DNA of 64,000 nt from Micractinium sp. NFX-FRZ (lineage: Eukaryota; Chlorophyta; Trebouxiophyceae; Chlorellales; Chlorellaceae), in the NCBI GenBank assembly GCA_029339195.1, contig JAPTJF010000055.1, positions 1 to 64,000 of the forward strand. Direction: 5' to 3'. The translations under genes and the position numbers were made by a program. Positions 1 through 12,400 of the stretch are shown here, piece after piece. Below the pieces are notes generated by a model. That model had not been told where the DNA came from. It saw only the letters and a list, made by a program, of their open reading frames with translations, and did not search any database. How positions within the stretch are numbered: the stretch's first letter is position 1; every line of letters begins with the position of its first letter.

Positions 1-75
1 AAAGCAAAGCAAAGCAAAGCAAAGCAAAGCAAAGCAAAGCAAAGCAAAGCAAAGCAAAGCAAAGCAAAGCAAAGC
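1..75. repeat. (AAAGC)n pentanucleotide microsatellite, 15 copies
   Basis: Fifteen perfect copies of AAAGC run from the first base, and the next unit is mutated to AAGGC. The array is cut by the window edge, so its true length is unknown. It is not the plant or algal telomere unit (TTTAGGG). A four-copy version of the same unit lies at 46435-46454. Confidence 0.95.
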
Positions 76-1784
76 AAGGCGTAGGCACTCAAGACGGCGG
101 GCTCAAGCGGGTGGTGGTTGGGGTGCCGGCCTCAGATGGGAGCGGCGGGAGTGCATGGGCGGCGCAAAAACCTAGAGGCAGGAGGCCTGCCTGGGTAGCA
201 AGTATGGCGGAGGTGGTGGACTGGGCGCACACGGTGGCAGGCTGGCATGGCGGGCCACCTACGCACTGGTGAGGCCTTGTACTCTTGCTGAGCGGCGGCA
301 GAGAGGGCACGCTACGCTGCCATGTGGAGCACTGGGAACACTGTCTGGCGGCAGTAGGGTGCGGTGGGCATGGGGTCTGCAGCGCAGGCGAAAGGGTGGG
401 GCGGGGTGGGGGACTGGGGCCACCCTGACTTCACCGGAAGGACGCATGCTGGGGAGTGGTGTCAGACTGCTGCCCCCCAGTCCTGACGAACATGTAATAG
501 GGCATGTGGTACTGGTGAGGCGTAGGCGTTGCACAACCACGCATCAGGCGCGTGTGCGCCTCATGTGGGAGCGCTTGCACCTACCACGCGCAGCGGGGGG
601 CAGTGAATGTGCGGTTTGTCACTCCTCACAAGAGTTAAGCAGCCATCACGAGGGGTGTAGGCCTCCTTGCCCCCACTCACCCAACCCCGCTCTCCCCGCA
701 GTGCTGCCCGCCGCGGCAGTGCTGCGCCGCGGCAGTGCTGCTCAGGGGGTACCACTAGGCGCCCAATCTGTGACGCGGAGTCCCCCATACTATGGGCATC
801 CTACATGTCGTCCGCCAGGGACTAAATCGATGGCGATCGTGGTGCCGTTGCCCACTTGTGAGCGAGGAGCCTCCTCTGCTGCTTTGCGCGCGTCCACGTC
901 GGACAGTGAGCGAAAACATGGAGGGGAGATGACTGCCCTCCTGTGACGACGCAAGTGCTACTGTACAGACGTGCATGCATGCAGCGAGGGCCCTCCGGAG
1001 GGGGAGCCAGCATGCGCCAGCTGGCTCAGTATGGTGCTCCGGAGCGCATGATGGCCGCCTTGGGGGATGTTGGTGCTATGCTTTCATGTTCGTCAGAGGA
1101 AGTTGCAGAACCATGCGAGTAGGTCGAAACTGGGGGCGGCCCTTGCAAGCCTCGCCCCGCTGCCATGAGCCTTGCACGGCTGGCTCCGCCGCTTGCAAGG
1201 CTTGTCATGCACCTCAATCAGGCTGGGCTTGCCCCGGTGGCCAACCTGGGGGTGTCAGGCAGGCGGGGGGCTGATTTACCCATAATCAAGGTGTGGCTAT
1301 GCACCGCCGCTGTCTGGGCCGGGCCGGTGGAGCATGCCGCTTTCATCATACTTACCTGACCGAGGTGTGAGCACGATCAACTAGGTGTTCCACCCTGTGG
1401 CTGAGGGCATGCCTTGCACTACGCATGCCCCGCCGTGGCGTCTGCCTTCGGGTGGGCGGCGGTTTCATCTTTTACAGGCTGTTGTCGCGTCCGCGCGCCT
1501 CGGCACCCCATCCCCTCCCCCAATATCCTCCCAATATCTCACCCTCTCTCCTGAATCCTACCTGCAGATCCATGCAGCTACGTCACATGGACCCCTGGCT
1601 GGCTATCATGCTCTCTACACCCTACGTATTGAGAGGTCGTGTCAAGGATGGGGCCGTGATCAAAAAACGCAATGGGGGTCTGCCAGTGCCTTACCTCTTT
1701 GCTGTCGTTGCATTAGTTTGGCCTCACCTCCCGCCGCGGCACAGCCCTGAATATGAATGTAACTACTCACTGCTGCAGGTTGCA
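76..1784. other. No recognisable gene; 5' flank of the ankyrin gene
   Basis: Open frames here (for example 269-946 on the plus strand) are the kind that GC-rich DNA produces by chance. They are rich in Arg, Pro and Cys and show no family motif or consistent splice phase. The frame 1425-1784 stays open into the ankyrin gene and ends with an acceptor-like ctgcag at 1774-1779, so a 5' non-coding or short coding exon could lie here. I see no tRNA, rRNA or mobile element. Confidence 0.5.
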
Positions 1785-4093
1785 ATGGATGGCACCGCGG
1801 ACCCCACCACCCCACTGCACCGCCTGCTCAGCAGCAGGGGAACCGCGAGCCAGGCAGCCCTCGAGTCGGTGCTGCTGCTGGTTGGCGCCGCCAAGCAGCG
1901 CGGCCTGGATGCTGACATGGCGCCTCTGGAGTGCCCTGTCACAGGCCAGAGCGGCAGCACCGCACTCCTGTTGGCTGCCGAGTTCAGGTGGCCGCTGGAG
2001 GTGGTGCAAGCGCTGCTGGATGCAGGGAGCAGGAGGTGCGCTGGTGCCTGCTGGGGGCCGGCTCACGCTCACGGCACGGGGCTGGCACCAGTGACGGCAT
2101 GCAACTAGTGAGCCAGCCAACCAACCAGCCAGCCAGCGAGTTGACAAGGCCACATAATGCCTCTGGTGCGCATTGCAGGCATGTGCTGGCGGCGGCGCGC
2201 CTCGTCTGGCAGCCCGACATCTGGTTTGCTTTGGTGGAGGCGCAGGCGCGCATCGACGGCCGCCCGCTCATGCACACCATCACGTTCACCAACTGCTGCC
2301 CGTTTGGTTGTGACAAGGGGGCTTGGCTTTCAGATGCGCTGGCAGCGCGTGGTGTGGACCCGGATGCACCCGACAGCAGCGGCCTCACAGCGCTGGCCCG
2401 TGTGCTGCGTCGCCCTGTCGGCGCCGACAAGGCCACCTGGGGAGCCATCCAGCAGCTGGTGACGTGCGGGGCAGACCCGGACGCAGCCGCCAACAGGGGC
2501 AGCGAGGGGCAGACGGCGCTGCACAGGCTCGTCCAAGAGGCAAGCGCAGTGCCTGCCAAGAAGGGATGGAACCTGGTTTGAGCCTTGGCCAGGGCTTTGA
2601 CTCTGCCTACTGCGTTCTTCTGCCCCACATGCACTACGTGACCCCCTAATCCCCACCACAGTGCCCCTCTTGTGTTGCAGTTCACATGGATGCCGGTGGT
2701 GCAGCAAGAACACATTGCGTTCTGGATGTTAGATCAGGGTGCCTCCCCCGCCACCCCCGATGCCAGCGGGGCGCTGCCGCTGCACATGACCGAGGTATGG
2801 CAGGCGTGCGGCAAGCTGGGGCGGCAGCTGCTGGCGGCACTGGCGCAGGGGGCACCGGGTGGGTATAATGCGCGTGACGGCGCAGGCAACACGCTGCTGC
2901 ACCGCCTGGCGGCACGCGGCAAGCCGTGCAGGCCGCTCGTCCGCGCTCTGCTGCAAGCGGGCGCTAGCCTCAGGTGGGTTTGGTGACACGGGGGCTGCTC
3001 GAGGGCTGTGAGTGCAGGCTGCAGGCTGCCCAGAGGAGGGTTCATGTATTCATTCATTTCACAGCGCTGCAGCAACACAAACGTTTGCCGCATATGCGTC
3101 ATCCCAGCATTGCGGAGAAGCAAAATTTGGGGTCTCTGGTTCTAACGAGAGAGAGGGCAGAGAGGACGGTTGCACGCTGTGGAAGCTCCCTGCATGACAT
3201 GCCGCACCGTTGCCTCGATTGCAGAGGCATGCTTGCTTGGTCCCTGCTCCGCTGGCTGCTAGCCTGACGAATCACAAGCCGCCCATCCCCAATGCTGCAG
3301 TGTGTGTAATCACGCTGGCCAGCGCCCTGCTGACGTGGCGCGCAGCCCTGCAGTACGCCAGCTGTTGCTGCCGCCCAGGGAGGGGGCGCACCCTGGTGAG
3401 GGGGCAGCTGTCAATGCGGGCGCAGCAGAGCGTGTCGCCAAGCGCAGGCGCGAGGAGCAAGCTTCACCGGTCAAGGTGGCAGTGCCGGGCGCTCAGCAGC
3501 TGCCGCCAGCGGCTCCACGCACACAGCCAGAGGCTCCGGGCCAGCAGCTTGCTGCAGGGCAGACTGCAGCTCAGCCACAGCTGCAGCCGCAGCAGAATCA
3601 GGTGCCAAGGGCTCAGCAACAGCAGGTGCAGGTGCAGCCGCCACAAGCGCAGGGGCAAGGGCAGGGGCAGGGGCTGGAGCAGCAAGGGGAGCAGCAGCAG
3701 CAGCAGCAGCAGCCAGGGCAGCAGCAGCAGCCGGCGGCCCAGAAGCAGGAGGAGCAGCGGCAGCTGGCACAGCACGTGCCCCCTCCTCCCAGGCCGCTGC
3801 AGCAGCCGCCGCAGGAGGCCGCCGCTGACGCAGAGCACAAGTTGTTGGAAGTGGCAGAGGTGCTGCAGCAGTGTCACTATGCCGACGATGAGGGTGCCAC
3901 TGCTGGCGACATGAGCTTGCCTCAGCAAGGCCGGGGTGCTCCCTCCTGGTCTGACCTGGCAGATGCCCTGTTCACCAAATGGCAGCACTGGGATGCTACC
4001 AAGCAGAGCAGCGTGCACAGCCTGCTGATGCGGGCGCACGCGCGTGGCGGCAGGCGGGAGGTGTACCGCTGGGCGGTGCGCCTCCTGGCGTAG
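1785..4093 (+). CDS. Ankyrin-repeat protein with poly-Gln region
   Basis: Proposed exons are 1785-2035, 2179-2539, 2681-2973 and 3301-4093, giving 565 aa; all phases agree. The start is the ATG just after an acceptor-like ctgcag, so an upstream exon is possible. The N-terminal 300 residues hold degenerate ankyrin repeats with motifs such as STALLLAAE, GLTALARVL, GQTALHRLVQ, GNTLLHRLAA and GQRPADVA, each followed by a helix and a GADPD-like turn. Residues from about 330 to 450 are Pro/Gln-rich with long CAG-coded Gln runs. A short conserved-looking C-terminal block follows (SWSDLADALFTKWQHWD). Ankyrin arrays bind proteins; the partner is unknown. Intron 2 uses a GC donor (gag|gcaagc); an in-phase GT donor at 2576 would add 12 residues. 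The neighbouring minus-strand genes are also ankyrin/MYND proteins, which suggests a local family cluster. Confidence 0.8.
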
Positions 4094-5046
4094 GAGGGTG
4101 CCCGCCCCTCGTGCGGTTTCCGTGTTTGACTGCCATGCCAGATTCCCTCAGTTGCCGGCTTCTCACCCGGATCCTTGCCCACTTGCGCCCCTGCCTGCCT
4201 GCCTGTCTGCCTGTCCAGTTTAGTAACTCACCCTTGCAACCCTACCCGGAGCTGCCAAGTCACATCATTTACAACTTCACAAGTCACAGAAATAGTATCC
4301 AGGGTGAGGCAGTCAAAGCGCAACATCACCATGTCGCACAGCCGCAGTGGGCCAGCACGGCCCTGAGGCACTGCGCTGCCTCCCCCTGCAGCCGTTGCCC
4401 AGTGCTCCGGACGTCGCTGCGGCAACAGGGCAGCAGCAGGCAAGCTTGCTTGGGTGCACGGAACATCACGCGAGCGCCGGCCAGGCACCTCTTCCTGCCG
4501 CAATGCAACACCCAACTATGCAAGCACCCATCAGCCACCATCTGCCTGCTTGTGGGCTGCACCAACCAAAACTTTCCAATACTGTCGCAACTATTGTGCG
4601 GCGCCACCAGCCGTCCTCACCTCTCACACTCTTGGGCCCACTCTCGTGACCCAGGCCAGTCCAGCTCGCACACGCAGCAGCGCAGCAGGAGCGCCGCCTT
4701 CAAGGGCTGGCCGCTCACAATGAACGAGGTGTTGGTGGGTGGCCGGCCCCTGCTCTGCACTGCCTGCAGCCACGCAGGCAGAGCAGTGGAGTATAGGCAG
4801 GGGGGGAGCAGCAGCAGCGCGCGTCAGTTCAGGTGCGCATCACACGGCAGCAAAGCGCTCCGCGAGCCCAAGGCTCGTCGCCAAAGCGCCTCTCTTCCCA
4901 TCCCCAGTGCACCCCACCCACCCTGACCCACCCCAAACCTCCCTGCAGCGGCACACCCAGCACTCGTTGGAGCACACGAGCCACTGCATCCTCTCTCCGC
5001 ACCTCAAAGCCGCCTTCCCGCCAGCGAAACACAGTCAACTTTGGAG
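4094..5046. other. Convergent 3' region with a decayed exon copy
   Basis: The spacer between two tail-to-tail genes holds no gene I can support. Bases 4966-5032 are a degraded copy of the last exon of the minus-strand ankyrin-MYND gene (real copy about 5078-5142). On the minus strand it reads GFEVRREDAVARVLQRVLG, against GFEVLGEDTVNRVFNNVLD in the gene. TTACA at 4269-4273 could be a minus-strand TGTAA poly(A) signal but lies far from the stop. Confidence 0.6.
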
Positions 5047-8000
5047 TCACCAGCCCACCTGCAGCAGCGCATCCAGCACGTTGTTGAACACCCGGTTGAC
5101 CGTATCTTCTCCCAGCACCTCAAAGCCAACGTCCAGCAGGAAGTCGAAGTCGCGAGGGCCGCTGCCCAGGTAGCCGGGCCGGTGGCGGCGCGCCAGGCTG
5201 AACCACTCCAGCGCAGCAGCCTGGATGGGCGTGCCTGCAGCGGGGTGCAGTGGGGGTGCATTGGGTGCACCGGGGCGGTTGAGCAGCGGGTCGGTGGGCC
5301 CAGCAGGTTGATCAACTTTTCATAAAGAGACTGCAGAGCCAGCGGGGCTCTTGGAGATGAGGGCAGAGGGGCATGCAGGAGCTTGAGCAAGCACACTCAA
5401 CTTCCTACCAGCAACTGCCTCACCCACCTACAACCCCCAAAAATCCCAAACACCGGTACACAGGATGCCCCCTGCCACTAAGGCAGGCAGTGCCTGCCTT
5501 AGTCAATCACCCCGCCCGCCCCAGCCCCAAGCCGACCTGCAAAGCCCAGCGGCACCAGTGCGCTGCCCAGCAGCAGCCGGTCCAGCTCCTCATCGCCCGC
5601 CAGCTGGCGCCAGAACTGGGGGATGTGGGCCAGGCACACAAAGAACTCGAGCGGCGCCTGCGCAGGGGCATGGGAGGCACCGGGGTTACGCACGTCAGGC
5701 AGCAGGACTGGGAAGAAAGCCGCCAGACGTGCACACACAAGCCGCGCCAGAGTGCCGGCCTGCATGCAAACTCCACTGCGGGCCTGCGCTGCCAGTGGCA
5801 GCCAGCCCCTCAGCAACCATCTTCAGCAGTTTTCAGCAGCACGCTTCACCCCAAGACAGGTCAACCAGCCCGTCAGTGCCAGCGGCAGGATGCCCCATCT
5901 CCTGCGATACTTTTGGCACAACACGACAACCCCCGCGCACCCATCGCCCCGCCCCACCTGCCGCAGGGCTCCTCCAGGCACGGAGACATCAAACACCAAG
6001 TCTGCCAGCTGGAGGAGCACTCCCCGCCCCGCCAGCACGGCAGGCGTCACCGGCCCACAAGCGGTCCCACTGCCACTGCTGCTGCTGCTGCTGCTGCTGC
6101 CGCTAGTGCTGGCACCACCGCCGCCTCTGCCGCCACCGCTGCTGTGCCTGCTGCGCTCCAGCTCTCCCACGCACAGCGTGCCCAGCATGGCGGCGGTGTT
6201 CACAGCGACGGGCAGGTCCCGTGGGTACTGCTGGATGAGGCGGTGCAGCAGGTCGACCACAGGCAGGCCAGCCTGGCGGGAGAGCACCATCTCAACACCA
6301 TACTACAGCGGGAGCAATTAAGCAAGGGGGGATGGGTGACGTCCACCGGCAGCGGCGGCGGCAGCAGCAGCAGCAGCAGCAGCAGCAGGCATGTAGATCA
6401 GTGCAATGTGCCAGCCACTACGGCTTGGGCAGCTGCAGACTGCTCCCAGGGCTGATGCCTCCACCGCCGTGCCCGCCGGCCTCCCTGTGCCCACCCCTCT
6501 CTGTGCCACAGGGCTCCCCCGGGCCCACCTTGTCGTTTGGCACGCTGTGCATGCTGGACAGCAGTGTGAGCAGAAGCTTCCTGTCCGCCTCGGGGCAGTC
6601 TGGCTCCAGCACCCGCCGCAGCACCACCTCGTGCCCGTGTGCCGCCGCAAACTGCATGCACAGGCACGGGGGTGGGCTTCGAAGGGGCTTAGATGAAAGG
6701 AGCGTGCAGGTTTGGGGAGGAAGTGGAGGCATCAACAAGACGGGTGTGCCGCTCCCCCGCCCGCCTCCCGCACCCCCCGCTCGGCGCCCTCCCCACAGCA
6801 CACGGTGTGCAGGTGGGCACCAACGCCTCTTACCTGATCCATCCCTTCCCGCAGCAGCACGTCTTCTGTGATGGGCGCCCCTGTGGGGTCTCGAGCGTCT
6901 GTGGACACCTCCCGGGCAAACAGCACCTTGCACAGGGCCCTGCGGTGGGGCAGGGCGCACGGGGGGGCAGCGCCTGGTGAGTGCGCTCCTGCGTGCAGCG
7001 CAGCTGCTGTGGGCTTGAAGCAACACGGAAGCTGTGCTGCACCTCCCATCACCAACCATCCTACGGGTGCTGCACAAGAACGCAAGCCGCTCGTGACGAT
7101 CAAGCATCAGGACTTGAAGCCCTGGGTGGACTCACAGGGCCGACACGATACGTGTGGCGGTGGCATCGGGGAAGGGCAGCTCCGCTGGCCTGTCGTTGGG
7201 CAGCGCTGCCAGCATCAGCTTCACGCCTGCGCAAGCAGCATGCCAAACACGTTTTGAGAGAGAAAGGAGCAGCCCCACATGCGAAGGTTCCATGGCGACA
7301 GGCAGGCGCTGTATGGCCAGCCTTCCCGCTGTGGCCCTCTAACACTCCTCCCACCCCTCACCTGCACTGCCAGCCAGTGCAGGCCCGCCTTTGCCAAGTA
7401 TGTGAGCAAGGTACACCCTGTAGGTACACTCACCCTTCAGCTGCACTGCCAGCTGGCGCAGGCCTGCGTTTGCCACGTCAGCAAGCGTGGACACGACGAC
7501 CGCCCGCTCGAGGGCAGGTTGCGCCGGGTCTGCCGCCTTTTGCAGCTGCTCCCTCAGCTCGCCAGCTGCCACGCACCTGCGGGGCGCACAGGCGGGGCAG
7601 GGGCAGAGTCAGGGTCATGGGCGCCATGCAGCTCATCTACACTCTCTGAAGCGCTGGTGGCAAGTGCCCCAGACCACCAAGATAGATCAGCCAACCGCTC
7701 GTGCGCTTTGCTTGCCCTGCCAGCTGTGGCTGGGACTGCGCTGCCTGGCCAATCCTCTACACGACAGTGGATCTCACCCCCACCTGGGTTTGTGCGCGCC
7801 ATAGTCAGCACGCTGGCAGGCGGTGCTGCAGTACCACTTGAGGGTGCACCGGGTGCACCGCTTCAGTGGGACGTCCGTCTGTGAGCAGTGCCCGCACCCC
7901 TCTGCCTGCGTTGCCTGGCCTGACAGCGGCTGGGTCTCGCTGCACGCCTGCTGCAGCAGCCTGCAGGAGCAGGGCATGGCATGCACAGCCTGGTTGGCTG

Positions 8001-8866
8001 TGCTGTGCTGTGCTGGGACGCCATTGGCTACGACTGGCTGCACAGCCCAGCATGCGGATTCTAGTACATGCATTGCAGGCGGCGGGCAGCTCGCAATCCA
8101 GTTGGGTGGCAGCCAACCCCAAGGCGCCAGCTAACCGCAAGGCACCGGCAGAACAGCCAGCACAACACACAGCTGACCCAGCAGCCCACGCACCTGGCAC
8201 ACTCTGCGTGGTCTGAGCCAGGGGCCAGCAGCGGCCCCATCAGGATGCCTCCCCGAGCCACGTCCAGCGGCGTCCTCCCCCCCGCATCCGCCAGGTGCGG
8301 GTTGGCGCCGTGTTGCAGCAGCAGCTGCACAGTGGCCGGCCGCCCAAAGGCTGCTGCCACGATGAGCGGCGTCTCGTGGTTGGAAGCATGGGCGTCGACA
8401 GGGGCTCCGGCATCCAGCAGAAGCTGGCAGATGGCAAGGGCGGCGTCGGCGTGGCGCACCGCCTGCGGGCGCAGGTGGGCGGTCAGCGCTCATGTGGGGC
8501 TGGGGATTGCTGCCATGCACGTGCAGTTATCTGGATTGTCATGACAAAGCAGAGGCAGGCAGGCGCTGGGCAAGGTGGAGCAAAGTGCTAGGAAGGCTCA
8601 ACGTGCAGCGCGTGGCAGCGCAGGATAGGGCAGAGCACAGATGTTATGCAGCCATCCCCGCCCGTAAACCATTCTTCACGCACCACGGAGGTCGCCAGGT
8701 GCAGCAGCGTGGTGCCGCCTCCATCCCTCAGCTCAGAATCTAGCTGCCGGCGGGTCACGCTGGGCAGCAGGCGCCGCACCTCCTCCACCTGCCCACGCCG
8801 CACCGCCCTCCACAGCTGCTGGTGCTGCTCCGACAGGTGAGCAATGCTGTTCTCCTGTGCAGACAT
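5047..8866 (-). CDS. Ankyrin-repeat and MYND-type zinc finger protein
   Basis: Ten exons with agreeing phases: 8866-8684, 8462-8194, 7960-7784, 7576-7434, 7226-7136, 6939-6834, 6651-6529, 6302-5958, 5759-5537 and 5234-5047, giving 615 aa. The N-terminus has ankyrin repeats (GGTTLLHLAT, HETPLIVAAAFGRPATVQLL, GRTPLDVAR). A full MYND finger follows: CGHC, then CTRC, YCSTAC, and a final H-x3-C completed across the exon 3/4 junction. The C-terminal half is helical, ARM-like, and carries a Ser run coded by CTG/AGC repeats in exon 8. MYND fingers usually bind Pro-rich peptides, so a scaffold role is likely, but the target is unknown. Acceptor 8 is TAG rather than CAG. A 36-base in-frame segment in exon 9 could be a tiny intron. 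TATAAATAG at 9292 is on the other strand and does not help define its promoter. Confidence 0.85.
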
Positions 8867-9458
8867 GGTGCTGCCGCTGCCGGGCGATGGGATTGTGAAG
8901 CTCGGGCTGTAGCTCGCTCAGGGAAGCAGCACGAGGCGCCGCTACCTCCGCCGCCCTCGCCGCTGTCCGGCGGCGCACAGTCCTCTGCCTGCAGGCGGCG
9001 GCGCTCTCTCAAGATCCCTTTATGCGGCTTCGGGATGCACACCGGCTGCTCTTGGGGGCCGCACTGGGCGAAGAAACCGAAGCGCTGAGTGGTTTCGTCC
9101 GGCGTGCCGACGCGGCTCCTCGTGAACAATTGGGACAGAGCTCGATTGGGGTAAGTGCTCCCGCAGTGCAGCCACAGGTGGCGGGCAGCCTCATGTGCAC
9201 TGGACAGCGGCGCCTCGCGGGGGGCGGCGGCACAGCGCAGCAGGGCAAGGCGGCAACTCCTTGGCTGTTACATTGCTCCCAATGGTGCAGTTATAAATAG
9301 CGTCCTCATTGTGGCAGCGCTGAGTTTTACGATGCGTTCGGCAGGCGGCCGGTATCACAGTAGAACGTTGCAGGCCGCCTCGCTGGACAGCTGCCGAAAG
9401 TTGCCGACGGGAGTCGGAGTGCTCAAGCTGCCCGGACGTATCGCAGGCACAAGCGCAG
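8867..9458. promoter_or_regulatory. Intergenic spacer and promoter of the ankyrin-MYND gene
   Basis: No gene is seen. It holds the 5' flank of the minus-strand ankyrin-MYND gene and the 3' flank of the next minus-strand gene. TTACA at 9268-9272 is TGTAA on the minus strand, about 190 bases after the upstream gene's stop, and is a plausible poly(A) signal. A TATAAATAG on the plus strand at 9292 has no matching plus-strand gene. Confidence 0.5.
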
Positions 9459-12400
9459 TTAGCCAGCCTGCCCTGCTGCCTGCTGCTGCCGCTCGGCCTG
9501 CCGATCTGTTGCAAACGCCTTGCAGGCCCTGCGGTGCCCCGTTGGCCCCGACCAGTCGGCGTGTGAGCAGGCCGTGCCTGCGGCGGGACAGGGGAGGGCA
9601 GAGCCACGGTTGCCGACTTGCAATGGAGGACCGCGGTGTTGTGCGCCACCCACAAGATGATGCTTCACAGATATATACAAAGGCAAGCCATGCATACCCC
9701 TGCACCACTCGCGCCCTGGCTGAGTGGAATGGGCTTGAACAGAAGCGCGGCCCTCTCAACGTCAAGTGTCCTCACCCTCTCGCCCGCCTCACCGCAGTAG
9801 TGCAGCGCTCTGCAGTTGCTGCACCGCCGCGCCCCGTGCCGCTGCCCTGCTGCCGGCCCATCCTCCTCTCCCGCCAGCTGCGCGCAGTGCAGGTAGGCGC
9901 AGCCGCGGGCGGCAGCCACGCGCGCCAGCTCCAGCCGACATGCCCGCTCGGCTTCGGGGCGCCGCCACCAGGCCAGCAGCGCTTCCGCCAGCGCCTTGGC
10001 TGGGGGCAGTACCGCTGATAGCTGGCTGCCAATCACGTCAGGCCGGTACTTCTCTCTAGGGTACAGCCGGTCCAGCTGGGCGGCCAGTGAGTCAAGCCGC
10101 TGCTGTAGCCCTGCTGCCAACTGCTGGTCCTCGGGGCTGCCGCCGCTGCTGCTGCTGCTGCTGCTGCTGCTAGCCCCAGCCGAGGGTGGTTCCGGTGCGC
10201 GCTCGGCGGCGGCGGCGGCCCTCAGCTTGAACAGCAGGAGCGGGACGAGCTCCACATTTTCGTACACCTGGGGGGGGCAGGGTGGGGGAGGGGAAATGAA
10301 TGCAGAGAATGCATGGGGGCAGGGTATGGTAGGGGGACTGAAGGGGAGCGTTCAGGGGGCAGGGCGAGGCACAGGACAGGGCGAGCGCTGTCAGGTGTGG
10401 CCCGCCCCATGCGTGCAGGCAGCTTACAAAGGCATGCACACGTGCGAGAACGGGTTTGTGCGAGCACGGGTCGCGCGCGGCAGCGGGACACCAACCCCTT
10501 GCTGGCACGCCATGCCCTCCACCCCTCCCGCCCCTGAGTCATACATACCTTGCGGTCGCCAGGCATGCGCGCAGCGTCTGCAGCCAGCAAGTCTATGAAG
10601 CCAGCTGTCATGAGCTGCGCCCCCAGCTGGGGGGACGCCGCTGCCGAGGAGGACAGCAGGGGCTGCAGCAGGGCCTGCCGCAGGAAGGGCGCTTGCTGCA
10701 GGCGCAGGAGGAGGATGGGGAGGGAGGCAAAGGGGGCGGGCGCAGAGCCGGTCGGTGGGCGCAGGAAGGCGGGCCTCAAAGGCATGCATGCCCGTGTGAC
10801 ACGAACAGCACATCACGGACCCTGAGGGCAGACATGGGCGGTGGTTGTTCCTGCGCCACGCCCACGTGCACTGTGCGGAAGGCAAGCAGAGCGCGAGAAA
10901 GCGCCCCAGCAAAGCTGTCGCCACTGCTCAGGCCCACACTCTCCCCTCCCAACATCTTTGCAGCCCCTGGAGTGGTGATCGCTGTCCCCCGTCTGCCTGA
11001 CGGCTTCACGCCCTCTCTTCCGTGTCTGCCGACTGTATGTGGCATGATGCCCCACCCCCACCTACCTGTGCCAACAGGGTCAGTGCTGTGCGGCACAGGC
11101 CCTCCACCTCGGCACTGGCTGCCAGCGCCGGGGGTCCGCCATCAATGATTGTGTGCAGGCAAGCTTTCAGGTGTACGGCGACAGCAGGGTCAGAGCGCTG
11201 CGCCGCGACACCAGTGGACGCCAGCAAGGCCGGCAGGGCTGCCACCTGTGCAACGCACATGGCTTGCAGCACCCTGCAATCGCAGAGGCGGTGCGGGAGC
11301 CAGGTTGGGAACAGGCCGGCTGTTGTTGGGTGCGACTGCCCGGCTCCCCTAAACGCTTTGCCCATGCTGTGCTCTGCCCAGCAATTGCCCAGTGCGGAAG
11401 GGAGCAGGCGCCAAGCATCCGCGCCTGGCCGACTGTCAGGTTTCCTTCCCACCCGAGTTCCCACCCGAGTTCTGGCAGCGCCCCTCACCTTTCCAGCCTG
11501 TCATGCTCTTCTGATGGCCTGCCTCCACCGTGCCTGCTGGCGCCGCCCCGGCCGCGCCCCCTGCCCGCCAAGGCGCGCCGCCTCGCCATGCGTTCCATGC
11601 GAAGCACCGAGTTGGCTGCGCCGCACGTGTGCATGAGTGTCGTCAGCAGGCTGATGCCGCCGTCCGGGCCGCCCGGGGCGGGCAGCAGGCGTGCGCCGCC
11701 CGCCGCGCCAAAGTGCACCGCCCTGCAGGCCGCAGAGTGCAGCTGCCACAGCACTGTGACCCACTCCTGGAGGCCGCTGCCAGCTGCCGTCCAAACGGAG
11801 GGATCAGCTGCCGCCCCAACCAAGGACTGTGCCACGCCCTCCACCGTGCTGAGCACATTGGCGAGCGCGTTGGCCCCACGCTGGTGCCCCCGCGGCCCGC
11901 CTGGCTCAGCCAGCGCCGCCGCCGGTGGCAGCAGGCGCAGCGCGGCAGCCGCGCCGCGGCACCAGGCAGCTGACTCTGCCAGGCCCTCCACACCCGACCG
12001 TGCCGCAAGGCTGTGCTCTTGCGAGGGGTCAAACATGCCACCGAGCAGTGCCAAGATGCTGAGCAGCGCTTCGCACAGCCAGGGAGCAGCAGCGGTGCGC
12101 TCCTGTGCCGGGAAGCTGACCACTGCCTGCATCACAGCAGCCAGCCGTGGGAACAGCGGCAGCAGCAGCCCTGCCTGCCGCCTGCGGTGCGCGTCATCTC
12201 CGGCGTCCCCCCTGCCCTGCGCCGCCTGCTGCTGCTCCTCCAACTTCGATTGCAGCGTGCATGCCAGACCCAGCTGGCACACCAGCCAGGCAACCGCTTC
12301 TGGCTGCAACTCCTCGCTGCCATCGCCGCTGCTGTCACTGCTGCTGCTGCCACCCAAGGGCATATGCTGCACCAGCTGTGCCGCCGACTGCAGGAATCGT

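Noticed and set aside
269..946. A 225-codon plus-strand open frame near the left edge
   Set aside because: Its composition is typical of chance frames in GC-rich DNA, with no family motif or splice partner.
2540..2576. GT donor at 2576 for intron 2 of the ankyrin gene
   Set aside because: It is in phase but matches the donor consensus poorly (ctg|gtttga), while the GC donor at 2540 has a strong context. It is kept only as an alternative.
9292..9300. TATAAATAG as a promoter
   Set aside because: It is on the plus strand, but both neighbouring genes are on the minus strand and no plus-strand gene follows.
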